DNA of 64,000 nucleotides, taken from positions 7,909-71,908 of the forward strand of contig VRVR01000039.1 in assembly GCA_009859145.1 (NCBI GenBank), read 5' to 3'. The position numbers were made by a program, and so were the translations under genes. This DNA comes from Andalucia godoyi. Its lineage: Eukaryota > Discoba > Jakobea > Jakobida > Andaluciidae. Below, piece by piece: positions 1 through 7,545 of this stretch; within the stretch, counting starts at the first letter, position 1; every line of letters begins with the position of its first letter. A model generated the notes under the pieces. That model ran no database searches, was not told the DNA's origin, and saw nothing but the letters and a program-made list of their open reading frames with translations.

Positions 1-226
1 GTGTATGTGACTGCCGATTGCACGGAACCGTAGTTTGTGGTGAGCTCTGAGCATTGTTGCCGAAGCAGTCCTCATGTGCACTCTGACAAGAGTAGATTTC
101 CTGGATTCGCGAACGCAGATGACACACGCTGAAACGCTGCGATTTCCGAGACTGTGTGGAAAACCCCCGACTCCAGGCCGCAGCCGACCCAACCGAGGAC
201 TTTCAGAGGATCAACGCAATAAAAGC

Positions 227-1108
227 TCACATTACTCCCTTCAGCATAGCCATGGTCGTTTCGTACCCGAGGAAGAGCGTGGAATGGCCGACAAACGCCC
301 GCAGCAGCGTCGGTCCAATACCACGATAAAGGGCGAGGCGTGCGAGAGACGCAGAGGACGGAGGATAAAATGTGCGCGCAATGCTTGCTAGAGTTGGTTT
401 TGAAACGGATCCTGTAGGCAGATCTGGCTGTGCTTGAATGCGGCTCTTCAACACATCTACGGGATAAACGATGAACCATCCAATCATTCCAGTCAAGCCG
501 CCGGATATCCAGGAGTTGAACGATCTGTTCTCTTTTCCAACCACGGAATCTGATAGCGCTCTCATTTTGTCGTAGATGACAAAGTACATTGTGTAACCAA
601 CGACATCCTTGATGCACGACAACTGCCATCCTCGGTACAGAGACAAGAAGCCCTCCGTTCGCGCGAGATTTAGTCCTTGCATGAGCGTTCCCTTGAGAGA
701 TAGCGAACTCTCCAATGAGGTGGCGGTCTGTGCATTCTGGAAACGAATTTTGATTTGGTCAATTGGGAGAGAAACAATACCGTTCGCCACGCCTGTCAGA
801 GCACCCGCAAAGAACTTTGCATAGAGGTCGTTTGACATGCGCGGCCGGATGATTTCGAGTACGGAAGCATACGTCCCAAAAGATATTGCTTTTTGAAAAG
901 CAACCATTGGCAGTGGTGAATAGATTCCACGATACAGCGCTCTATAGCCTTCGTTCGCAATTGTCGAGCGAAAGCAGTGCATTGCTGAAGGGAAGGACGA
1001 CTGTAACTGCATCCGGATTCGGATTGTATCCAGCGGGTATCCAACGACAAGGCCAACCGATCCACCAACCACTCCTGCCAAGAACGGGTGAAAACTGTCC
1101 GGTACCAT
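227..1108 (-). CDS. Mitochondrial carrier (SLC25) family protein, 293 aa
   Basis: Solute carrier of the mitochondrial inner membrane, seen from three tandem ~100-residue repeats. Each repeat carries the signature P-x-[DE]-x-x-[RK]-x-[RK]-x-Q: PLDTIRIRMQ at residue 25, PIDQIKIRFQ at 115 and PVDVLKSRIQ at 216. Length is normal for the family (about 300), so the gene looks complete. The first ATG of the frame is at 1108; the frame is open a few codons further upstream but only to a TTG. The tone of the repeats recalls the carnitine/acylcarnitine and basic amino acid branch (SLC25A20/29/45/47/48), but the substrate cannot be fixed by eye. The gene is followed at 1552 by another minus-strand gene for a mitochondrial protein. 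The family call is firm; the substrate is unknown. Confidence 0.93.
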   Translation of the reverse strand: MVPDSFHPFLAGVVGGSVGLVVGYPLDTIRIRMQLQSSFPSAMHCFRSTIANEGYRALYRGIYSPLPMVAFQKAISFGTYASVLEIIRPRMSNDLYAKFFAGALTGVANGIVSLPIDQIKIRFQNAQTATSLESSLSLKGTLMQGLNLARTEGFLSLYRGWQLSCIKDVVGYTMYFVIYDKMRALSDSVVGKENRSFNSWISGGLTGMIGWFIVYPVDVLKSRIQAQPDLPTGSVSKPTLASIARTFYPPSSASLARLALYRGIGPTLLRAFVGHSTLFLGYETTMAMLKGVM

Positions 1109-1551
1109 CGCAACAATCCAATGCAAAGAGAGGCTGTATCGTCGTTAATGAATCCTATTTTATATGGTGGTGGGCGGTCTGCGCCTTTTTAATTCACGTT
1201 TGCCCCTCTTTTTTTTTTTTTTGGGGGGGGGGGGGTCACCAAGCAGATCCTCCTCTCGCTTCAAGTTCAAGAACAACGATTACGGCAGTCGGCAATGCCG
1301 GGGATCTTGTGGTGGCCATTTGAGAAATCACACGCTGCCGTTCTGTGGACATCCCAAAAATCAGGGCACAATCCGAATGCAAGGACTTGTAATACCACGC
1401 TTGGACAAACAACACGATCGAACGATGATCAAGCAGTGGGTGACCGCTCCTGAGACACCATCAAGCGAAATCTCGATCGCTTTCTTCCAAATTCTCCGTC
1501 TTGTCGCGCTGTGTTTCATTTCATATCTTCCTTCCTTCCCTCCGGCTGTGG
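1109..1551. other. Spacer with T14-G13 homopolymer pair
   Basis: This is the 5' flank of the carrier gene and the 3' flank of the E2-like gene. It holds a run of 14 T directly followed by 13 G at 1209-1235. Open frames crossing the region have no recognisable protein similarity and mostly shadow the neighbouring genes. I see no RNA gene. Confidence 0.6.
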
Positions 1552-2394
1552 CTACTTCTTCACCGGCACAATTAGTCGCAGTGGATTCGACAAAAGGGAA
1601 ATAAGATCCGAGGAGAACCGAGCACAGGTACCCCCATCCACAATTCGATGATCCCCCACAAAAGATGCTCTGACAACGTCCAACGTTGCGATTTTCGACT
1701 CCTGATCAAATTGAATCTCCGGTACTGGATAAAACATAGACGCTGCAAAGGATGTCCCGGGTGCAATCACGGGATTTGCGATTTGTCCAGACTCCAACAG
1801 GTCAAGATCAACAGAAGCCTCGATTGTACTGTTCGCATCCGGTGCTCTCGGATTCATCGCCAGTGCCGTGTTGATGCGGGTCAATATGCTGCGCAGAGAC
1901 TGTTGTGCTGCATTTGGAATCACAATCTGCGCCTGCCCTATGCGGACTCGGACATTCACGTCCTTTCGCAACACAATGGATGACTTGTCCGCAGACAAGT
2001 ATGCATTCAGTATCGGGTACGCCGCAATGCAGTTGCTGAAAGACTTCACAAACAAACTCCAAACAACCGTCTTGACGCTCATGTCCATCTGACCGGCAAT
2101 TATGGCACTTACATCCACTGCATACGATACGGCCGAATCCGAGAGCCCGAATGTCGGAACAGCGGTGACGGCAAACGGCGGTAGTCTCGCACCAGATGGC
2201 GCATTCTGCCTTGTCAGAGACGGAATGGCGGCAGAGCCTGGATGCGTTCTGACATAGTCCAGAACATCTGTCTTCGACACGACACCCCGGTGAGCATTCG
2301 CACACAGCAGCGCGAGACTGATTCCGTTTTCCGCAGCCAGCCTCTTGGCAGAAGGCCAAGCTTTGATCAAGGAAGAAAAACGTCGAGTGTGCAT
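1552..2394 (-). CDS. 2-oxoacid dehydrogenase E2/protein X-like subunit without lipoyl domain
   Basis: Probable mitochondrial component of a 2-oxoacid dehydrogenase complex, 280 aa from the chosen ATG. Residues 1-12 (MHTRRFSSLIKAW) look like a short mitochondrial presequence. Residues 13-48 match the peripheral subunit-binding domain, which holds E3 or E1, with the pattern P-S-A-K-R-L-A-x-E-N-G. The rest resembles the E2 acyltransferase core and ends with DHRIVDGG around residue 248, which keeps the catalytic His and Asp of the DHRxxDG motif. The N-terminal lipoyl domain expected in E2 and in protein X (PDHX) is absent, and none is visible in the 400 bp to the next gene. The frame stays open upstream of 2394, but that stretch reads like a pyrimidine-rich leader with an acceptor-like CACAG at about 2412. 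It may be a PDHX-like structural subunit rather than an active E2. Confidence 0.8.
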   Translation of the reverse strand: MHTRRFSSLIKAWPSAKRLAAENGISLALLCANAHRGVVSKTDVLDYVRTHPGSAAIPSLTRQNAPSGARLPPFAVTAVPTFGLSDSAVSYAVDVSAIIAGQMDMSVKTVVWSLFVKSFSNCIAAYPILNAYLSADKSSIVLRKDVNVRVRIGQAQIVIPNAAQQSLRSILTRINTALAMNPRAPDANSTIEASVDLDLLESGQIANPVIAPGTSFAASMFYPVPEIQFDQESKIATLDVVRASFVGDHRIVDGGTCARFSSDLISLLSNPLRLIVPVKK

Positions 2395-2794
2395 AGAAGA
2401 AGTCCAAGTCACTGTGCAACAATAAAAAGAAATTAGAAGGGAGGAGTAGGAGGAGGGAATGCAAGGCCTGCTGAAATCCAACAGCATGAATTAAGAGGTG
2501 AACGAGGTGAACGGAATGAACGAATGAAAAGAGAGGAATGCGGACAAAAGGCCGCGAAAAGGAAAGGGAGCACGTGTTTTCGTGCTGCATCCTCAATTGA
2601 GTCTGGACGAATAAATTCATGCCAAGAAAAGGGTGTTTTTCTCCTGCCAAAAAAGACGGAGTGCATAGTGTGTGTGCACTTGGATGGACGACAGGCTCAC
2701 CAGCCGACCCCACACTTCTCTCGGACGCGTGCGTGTTTACATTCCAGCCAAACAGAGGGGAGAGGGTTGGGGAGAAAAGGTAGGAGGGAAGTAG
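2395..2794. other. Divergent promoter region
   Basis: Shared upstream region of the E2-like gene (-) and the coiled-coil gene (+). On the minus strand a pyrimidine-rich tract ends in an acceptor-like CACAG at about 2412, 18 nt before the chosen ATG. No lipoyl-domain exon or other coding signal was found on either strand. Confidence 0.5.
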
Positions 2795-4024
2795 ATGAGC
2801 TCTAGAGCAAGGACTGAGATTCACCCGGAAGATGTCCAGAGATTGCTGGATCGGCTGTTTGACGAGTGTCGCGACGATCGGTTCGCGAACCGTCGACGGC
2901 TTCTCATGCTGAAATCAAGCAATTTTCAAATGGAGCGCTGCATTCGAGCCATGCAGTCGTACCTTGGCTCATTTCGAGAGTTTTCAATGGAAGTCGAGAA
3001 TCACGCTATTGCATTGCAAGAGTCGCCGCAGCAGGCTTTGCAGATCGGAAAGTCCCTGCAGCAGAACGTCCGGCTTCTTACGGACCGCGGGCGGGCATCG
3101 GGAGACGATAATGTGGATCCTACCTCGCGATCGTTTGTGCTTCCGTCAAAGGTGGCGTCTACTTTGCTGCGCAATCCGAGCCGTGTCACCATTTGGGATG
3201 TCTGCTCCGGAAGCGCCGACCATATTCATCCGCAGTTCTTGCGGCGACTGCAGACACAGCTGCAATCGTTCGCGACTCTGTTGGCAGCTCTTCGAGAGAA
3301 TGTGTTTACAGAACTTGCATTCGCGGACAAGCAAAGTCGGAGATCGGCCTTGCTGACGTCTCTGACCGAGCAGATTGATCGACTGATATCAGATGTGTCG
3401 GTCGTGGCGCCGCTTGTGCATTCGTCCACGCCCGGCTCGCAAGATGAAATTTTGGCAACGGATCTTTCGCAGATGAAGATGCCGGCACGCGTCCAAGTTC
3501 TAGAGTCCCGAGTCGCGTTATTGCAGCTTCGCATTCAAGCACTCGAAGCGGAGCGTCAGTACTGGAAAGACATGAACGACGTGTCGTTCAACAGCAAGTC
3601 GACCGTGCAGGTTGCATCTTCCACCGAGTTGCGGAATTTCATCCAGTCGCTTGTGTCTGCTTTCCGCAATTTTGATGCTGCCCCCGATGGCGATTCGCTC
3701 AAGGAGTTTTTGACCCACTGTCGCAAGACGATTCCGTTCATGGAGCAGCATCTCGAGGAGTCGAGCCAGTCTCTGTCGTCTCGTGACGTGTCGAAAGAAT
3801 TAGATCGTCTGAAAGTCCTCTTTGAACAGGAACGAGATGCGCTCTTAGAGAAGCAGTACGCTGTCGAGAAGCAAATATCCGAAAAGACTGCGTTGTCTGC
3901 AGCAGCGTCGGTGTCTGCCAGTACCTCCCGCAGCACAAACAGGCAGGAACCCTTTGCACCCTCGACGCCATCACGGCCGCTTCCTGAGCGCTCCCGAACA
4001 CAGCGGAAACCTTGGCAAGACTGA
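2795..4024 (+). CDS. Unknown coiled-coil protein, 409 aa
   Basis: I do not recognise this protein. It starts with ATG at 2795 just after a purine-rich leader. It is largely helical, with heptad-like Leu/Ile spacing in the first 70 residues and again at about 225-260 and 325-360. The last 45 residues are Ser/Thr/Pro/Arg-rich and look disordered. There is no membrane span, signal peptide or enzymatic motif. Codon use resembles the surrounding real genes and the frame is uninterrupted. A cytoskeletal or centrosomal role would suit the composition and the flagellar neighbourhood, but that is only inference. It is divergent to the E2-like gene and convergent with cofactor B. Confidence 0.75.
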   Translation: MSSRARTEIHPEDVQRLLDRLFDECRDDRFANRRRLLMLKSSNFQMERCIRAMQSYLGSFREFSMEVENHAIALQESPQQALQIGKSLQQNVRLLTDRGRASGDDNVDPTSRSFVLPSKVASTLLRNPSRVTIWDVCSGSADHIHPQFLRRLQTQLQSFATLLAALRENVFTELAFADKQSRRSALLTSLTEQIDRLISDVSVVAPLVHSSTPGSQDEILATDLSQMKMPARVQVLESRVALLQLRIQALEAERQYWKDMNDVSFNSKSTVQVASSTELRNFIQSLVSAFRNFDAAPDGDSLKEFLTHCRKTIPFMEQHLEESSQSLSSRDVSKELDRLKVLFEQERDALLEKQYAVEKQISEKTALSAAASVSASTSRSTNRQEPFAPSTPSRPLPERSRTQRKPWQD

Positions 4025-4358
4025 GACCAACCAGCGCCACTGCGCCTTCTTCCTTGTCTACAAAAGAGAATAATTGAATGTTTCTGGACGCCACCCAATG
4101 TTTTAAACTGCTGCATGTTCGCACCCTCGTTTTTTATTTTTATTTTATTATTATTTTTTTTATTACTGCTCTTTACGTTTCGAATATTCTTCTCATTTGT
4201 CGAGGATTAAAAATAAGAAATAAGTATTTTTAAAACAATGCATAATAAAAATATATAATATATGAAATAATTATTATAAAATAAAAAAACAATTCCCATC
4301 ACCAAGACAAGACAAGGGAAAGGGAGAAGGAAAAAAAAATTGCTTTTGAAACAAGGAG
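4025..4358. other. AT-rich convergent 3' spacer
   Basis: Lies between the stop codons of two converging genes. About 4120-4310 is very AT-rich, with runs of A or T and several AATAAA-like strings on both strands. This suits 3' untranslated and polyadenylation sequence. No gene seen. Confidence 0.6.
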
Positions 4359-5162
4359 CTAAATCTCGTCGTCGTCTCCAAGTCCCAGCGGCGGGAAATC
4401 CCCCACTTCTGCATCCTCGGCGGGAACCATGACCCCACAGTATGCAGGTGCCTTGAAGTATCGCTTCCCCTTCACTTCTCCGTCATGCTTTCCAACAGGC
4501 TCGTCCAGTTGCAGTCCGATCCAGTATCCCTTGGCAAAGGAGACCTTACCAACAAAGGCGACGACACCGCGACGGTCGCCCTCTACTCGGCCCCGCAAGC
4601 CAACGGATGCCTTATCTGCAGCTTCTTTTCCATCTTCGTCTTCACGGGGCTTGGTGGCCTCATCTTTCGGCTCATGGAGATGCCCGAAATGCTTCATGTA
4701 CTCCTCAGGGTTGGCCAGCTTCCATTCTCTGAACGTCCCCTTGCGAGCTCTGTACTCTTCGTCCGACATGTGGTACTTGGGGGCTTCGTTGTAGTCCTGG
4801 AGGCGAGCAACAGTGCGGAAAGGATCTGTGTCCTCCACGGAAACCATGAAACCGTCGCGGAGACCGTAGTTTCCAATTGCAAGGTTGTCGTTGTCCATGA
4901 CGCCCACGCGATTGCGCTGCTCGTCAAAAACATGGAGCTTCTGGTGCACGGGCGCTGTTCCGACAGTAAGCATGATCTTCGCCTTGAAATCGCTGACGCT
5001 CATTGACAATGCAAAGTTCTGCCAATTGTTCGCAGTCATGTCTTTGGTCCGCAACAAATCAGAGGTGATCTCCAGACGAACCCATCCAGCAGGAGACTGT
5101 CCAAATGCTTTTCCATCTTGCGCCGTCACCCATGCACGCAGAGCTTCCTTTTCTGCCGCCAT
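4359..5162 (-). CDS. TBCB: Tubulin-folding cofactor B (ubiquitin-like + CAP-Gly)
   Basis: Cytosolic chaperone that receives alpha-tubulin after CCT and, with cofactor E, takes part in tubulin heterodimer assembly and disassembly. Residues about 27-112 form the N-terminal ubiquitin-like domain. About 186-250 is a CAP-Gly domain with GYWIGLQLDEPVGKHDG followed by VKGKRYF; the usual GKNDG is GKHDG here. The acidic C-terminus ends in DDDEI, matching the DEI/M tail known for cofactor B. Length is 267 aa against about 245 for animal homologues. The ATG at 5162 is chosen because the 16 codons before it are not conserved-looking. A need for tubulin supply fits the flagellar genes in the same window. 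Confidence 0.93.
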   Translation of the reverse strand: MAAEKEALRAWVTAQDGKAFGQSPAGWVRLEITSDLLRTKDMTANNWQNFALSMSVSDFKAKIMLTVGTAPVHQKLHVFDEQRNRVGVMDNDNLAIGNYGLRDGFMVSVEDTDPFRTVARLQDYNEAPKYHMSDEEYRARKGTFREWKLANPEEYMKHFGHLHEPKDEATKPREDEDGKEAADKASVGLRGRVEGDRRGVVAFVGKVSFAKGYWIGLQLDEPVGKHDGEVKGKRYFKAPAYCGVMVPAEDAEVGDFPPLGLGDDDEI

Positions 5163-5668
5163 TTCCGAAACCCGTAAACAGTGATTCAAATAACAATGAC
5201 GATAATACAAAGAAAAAGAAGAAAAACGGAAACGGAGGGGGAAATGTCTCTAAACGAAAACAAAAACAATAAGATTAATATCAAAAAAATATTATTATCT
5301 TAACAAATATTGAACTTGATTTTGAAATTTTATTATTTTTAACAACAGCAAAAAAACAAAAAACAAAAACACAAAAACACAAAAACACACCCAAAGACCC
5401 AAATGCTGATGTGATGAAAAGACTGCGCAATTTCACGTCCAAGGTTGAGGGGCCGCTTTGGGGGAATCGGCATCATAACTGCAAAAGAGAAAACGCGGGA
5501 TCTTTAAACCCGAGGAGCTTGCCTCAATTGGGCACCTTTTTTGTGTATTGCCGCCATTTTTGCGACATGGGGGTGGTGGTGGGGATGAGCCCTTCGTTAC
5601 GACTGATAAACTGTGTTTTTTTTTTTTTTGTTTTTGGTGGAACGCTCCTCTTCGTTTTTTTCGTTGCT
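5163..5668. other. AT-rich spacer with A-rich repeats
   Basis: Five-prime flank of cofactor B and three-prime flank of Derlin. It contains an A-rich stretch with repeated CAAAAACA units near 5345-5395 and a T-rich run near 5610-5640. No coding or RNA signal recognised. Confidence 0.5.
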
Positions 5669-6442
5669 TTATGATTCGCCAAGGGTGCGTCCGCGTCCGC
5701 TGAAATATCGAGAGCTGCTCGGGGAGGAACCAGACGGTGGTCCAGAGTATGCGGCTCCGGACGGCGGTTGCGGCCCACCGAAGCGGATTGGACCACCATG
5801 CGCTGCCGAGTTCTGTGCTCGCTGCATCGACTCTGGGATTGGCACCAAACGCGCGAGCGAGTCTACAAAGGACGGGACGTGCCATTTGGAGCCAATCAGG
5901 TAATATGCGTGTCCGGCCATGATTCCGACAAGAGGATGCATGTAGTCGCCTTGAAGCGCCGAGAAAACTCCGAAAGCAATGGCAAGGTACATTGCCTCAA
6001 TCTGAATACCAAACATGAGCGAGACAACGGTATGTGGGTTCTGCCGAGCATACACGTGCAGAACGGCAAACATCATGACGAACCCGGGAACCAGTGGAGA
6101 CATTGCGGTGGACGCAAGACTCAATGCTGCGAGCTGCATCCACATGAACAGGTATCCCGAGGAAGGATACGGCGTATTGTTTGGAAACGACGACTCCACC
6201 GATGCAGAGTACCGCGAGATCAGAAACAAATTGATGAGAGACGCAAACGACAGCGGACCAAGATAAAAAAGAGAGAATATTCTATAAAATTGAAAGTGGT
6301 AGAGAAAGCGGTGCCAGTCCCACAGCACAGAGTACGGGGACACCAGTCCAAAGAACGTGACGACAGAGAGCCCCAAGGACGCTGTAACCCAGTAGCGAGT
6401 CCACACGGGCATTGCATTGAACAGTTCGGAAATCGTAGGCAT
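5669..6442 (-). CDS. Derlin (Der1-like ERAD protein) with SHP box
   Basis: Rhomboid-type pseudoprotease of the ER membrane that helps extract misfolded proteins to the cytosol for p97/Cdc48 and the proteasome. The N-terminus (MPTISELFNAMPVWTRYW) is in the position and form of Derlin-1. It is followed by several hydrophobic spans, the conserved FYRIFSLFYLGP segment, and GHAYYL near residue 188. The tail after about residue 205 is Gly/Ser/Pro-rich and ends in FSGRGRTLG (247-255). This matches the SHP box through which Derlins bind p97. Length, 257 aa, is typical. The ATG at 6442 is the family start. Whether it corresponds to Derlin-1 or Derlin-2/3 is not settled. Confidence 0.93.
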   Translation of the reverse strand: MPTISELFNAMPVWTRYWVTASLGLSVVTFFGLVSPYSVLWDWHRFLYHFQFYRIFSLFYLGPLSFASLINLFLISRYSASVESSFPNNTPYPSSGYLFMWMQLAALSLASTAMSPLVPGFVMMFAVLHVYARQNPHTVVSLMFGIQIEAMYLAIAFGVFSALQGDYMHPLVGIMAGHAYYLIGSKWHVPSFVDSLARLVPIPESMQRAQNSAAHGGPIRFGGPQPPSGAAYSGPPSGSSPSSSRYFSGRGRTLGES

Positions 6443-7545
6443 TCTTACCGGTATGCTTCTTTTTTCCTTTCTTCTTTTTCTTCCAGTTTGCTACAAGCTG
6501 CCTGCTTCTGCTTCGAGGACGAGATAAAGAGCGGAGCGGGGAGAAGGACGGGGAGAGGGTTAGGAGGAGTTGTTGTTGATCGCTTTCTTCGCAGATTCGC
6601 AGGATGGAATAAGCCCAATCGTCAGGTCTTGAGGGTGTTCGGTGCTGACGCCACGTGGGAGGGAGGGGGACAGGTGTGGGGGGACTTCGAGTCTATTCTT
6701 GTGGATGTTGAAACATGTCGACCGACGACGGGAAACGGAGGGTCACGGATTTGCATGAGGCAGTGGGATTTGAAGACCGCTCGCCAAAACGTGAATCATT
6801 ATTGGTCACACAGGCTGTTGTCGTCAACCACAGATCCAAGCCGCATGTTTTTTTTTTGTTTTTTTTTATTTGGGGGGCGAGCACGAACTCTTCAATGCAG
6901 ATTGTTTTGCAGTCAAAGGGTCATCGCAACCAACAAATTCCCCAATCGATTCAACATTCAAAGAAATGAACGTTGGCGGGAACAGAATGTGGTTGGCGGT
7001 GCTGCACATCGCATGCGCAATTCTGTGACGACGCAATTGCCTTTGCTTCTTCTTGTTCTCTGACTTGAAAGCGCATTCCGAACGCAAATCGATCACATCT
7101 TCGTGAATTTAAAATATCTTGCTCTCCGCCTCGGACGAGAGGGGGTCAACGGGTTCCTCGGTTCTCGGCATCGTCGAGCATGGCCGGTGTGAGTTCGTTG
7201 GGAACATCCCTCTTTGGAGCCATGAGGTGTTTTTTCTCTGACGAAAGGTGCTGTTTGAGGGTTCGATTATAAAAAAACCAAACAAACAGAAAGAATAATA
7301 GAAGGAATAGAAAGCGAATGAAAGAAATTCTGAACCCAACTACGGTAGGAACATCGCGTCCCCACAGGGTAGACAAACATACTTCCAGTACAACGTTTGT
7401 GTGTTTGGTGTTCAAAGTTGATGCACAAAACGGTCAACCGTTCTTTGTGTGACACCCTGACACACCGACACCCGGCGAAAGACAAAAAGGAGGGACCGAC
7501 CCCGCTGAGGCCCACGACGTCCGCTGCACTTTCAGGAAGCACAAC
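6443..7545. other. 1.1 kb divergent intergenic region
   Basis: Separates Derlin (-) and kinesin (+). It holds T-rich runs at about 6846-6872 ending in a G6 run. An acceptor-like pyrimidine-CAG ends at 7535, 10 nt before the kinesin ATG. On the minus strand there is a donor-like GTATGT near 7385 and an acceptor-like AAACAG near 7250, followed by a short frame starting at 7223. See findings. No firm gene. Confidence 0.45.

Noticed and set aside
1808-2824. 338-codon minus frame upstream of and overlapping the E2-like gene
   Set aside because: Shadow of the E2-like gene at its 3' half and a pyrimidine-coded leader at its 5' half; no lipoyl domain or other motif.
5768-7063. Plus-strand open frame of 431 codons across the Derlin gene and its promoter
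   Set aside because: Half of it is the reverse of a clearly conserved Derlin coding region and the rest has no recognisable similarity; composition is basic and irregular.
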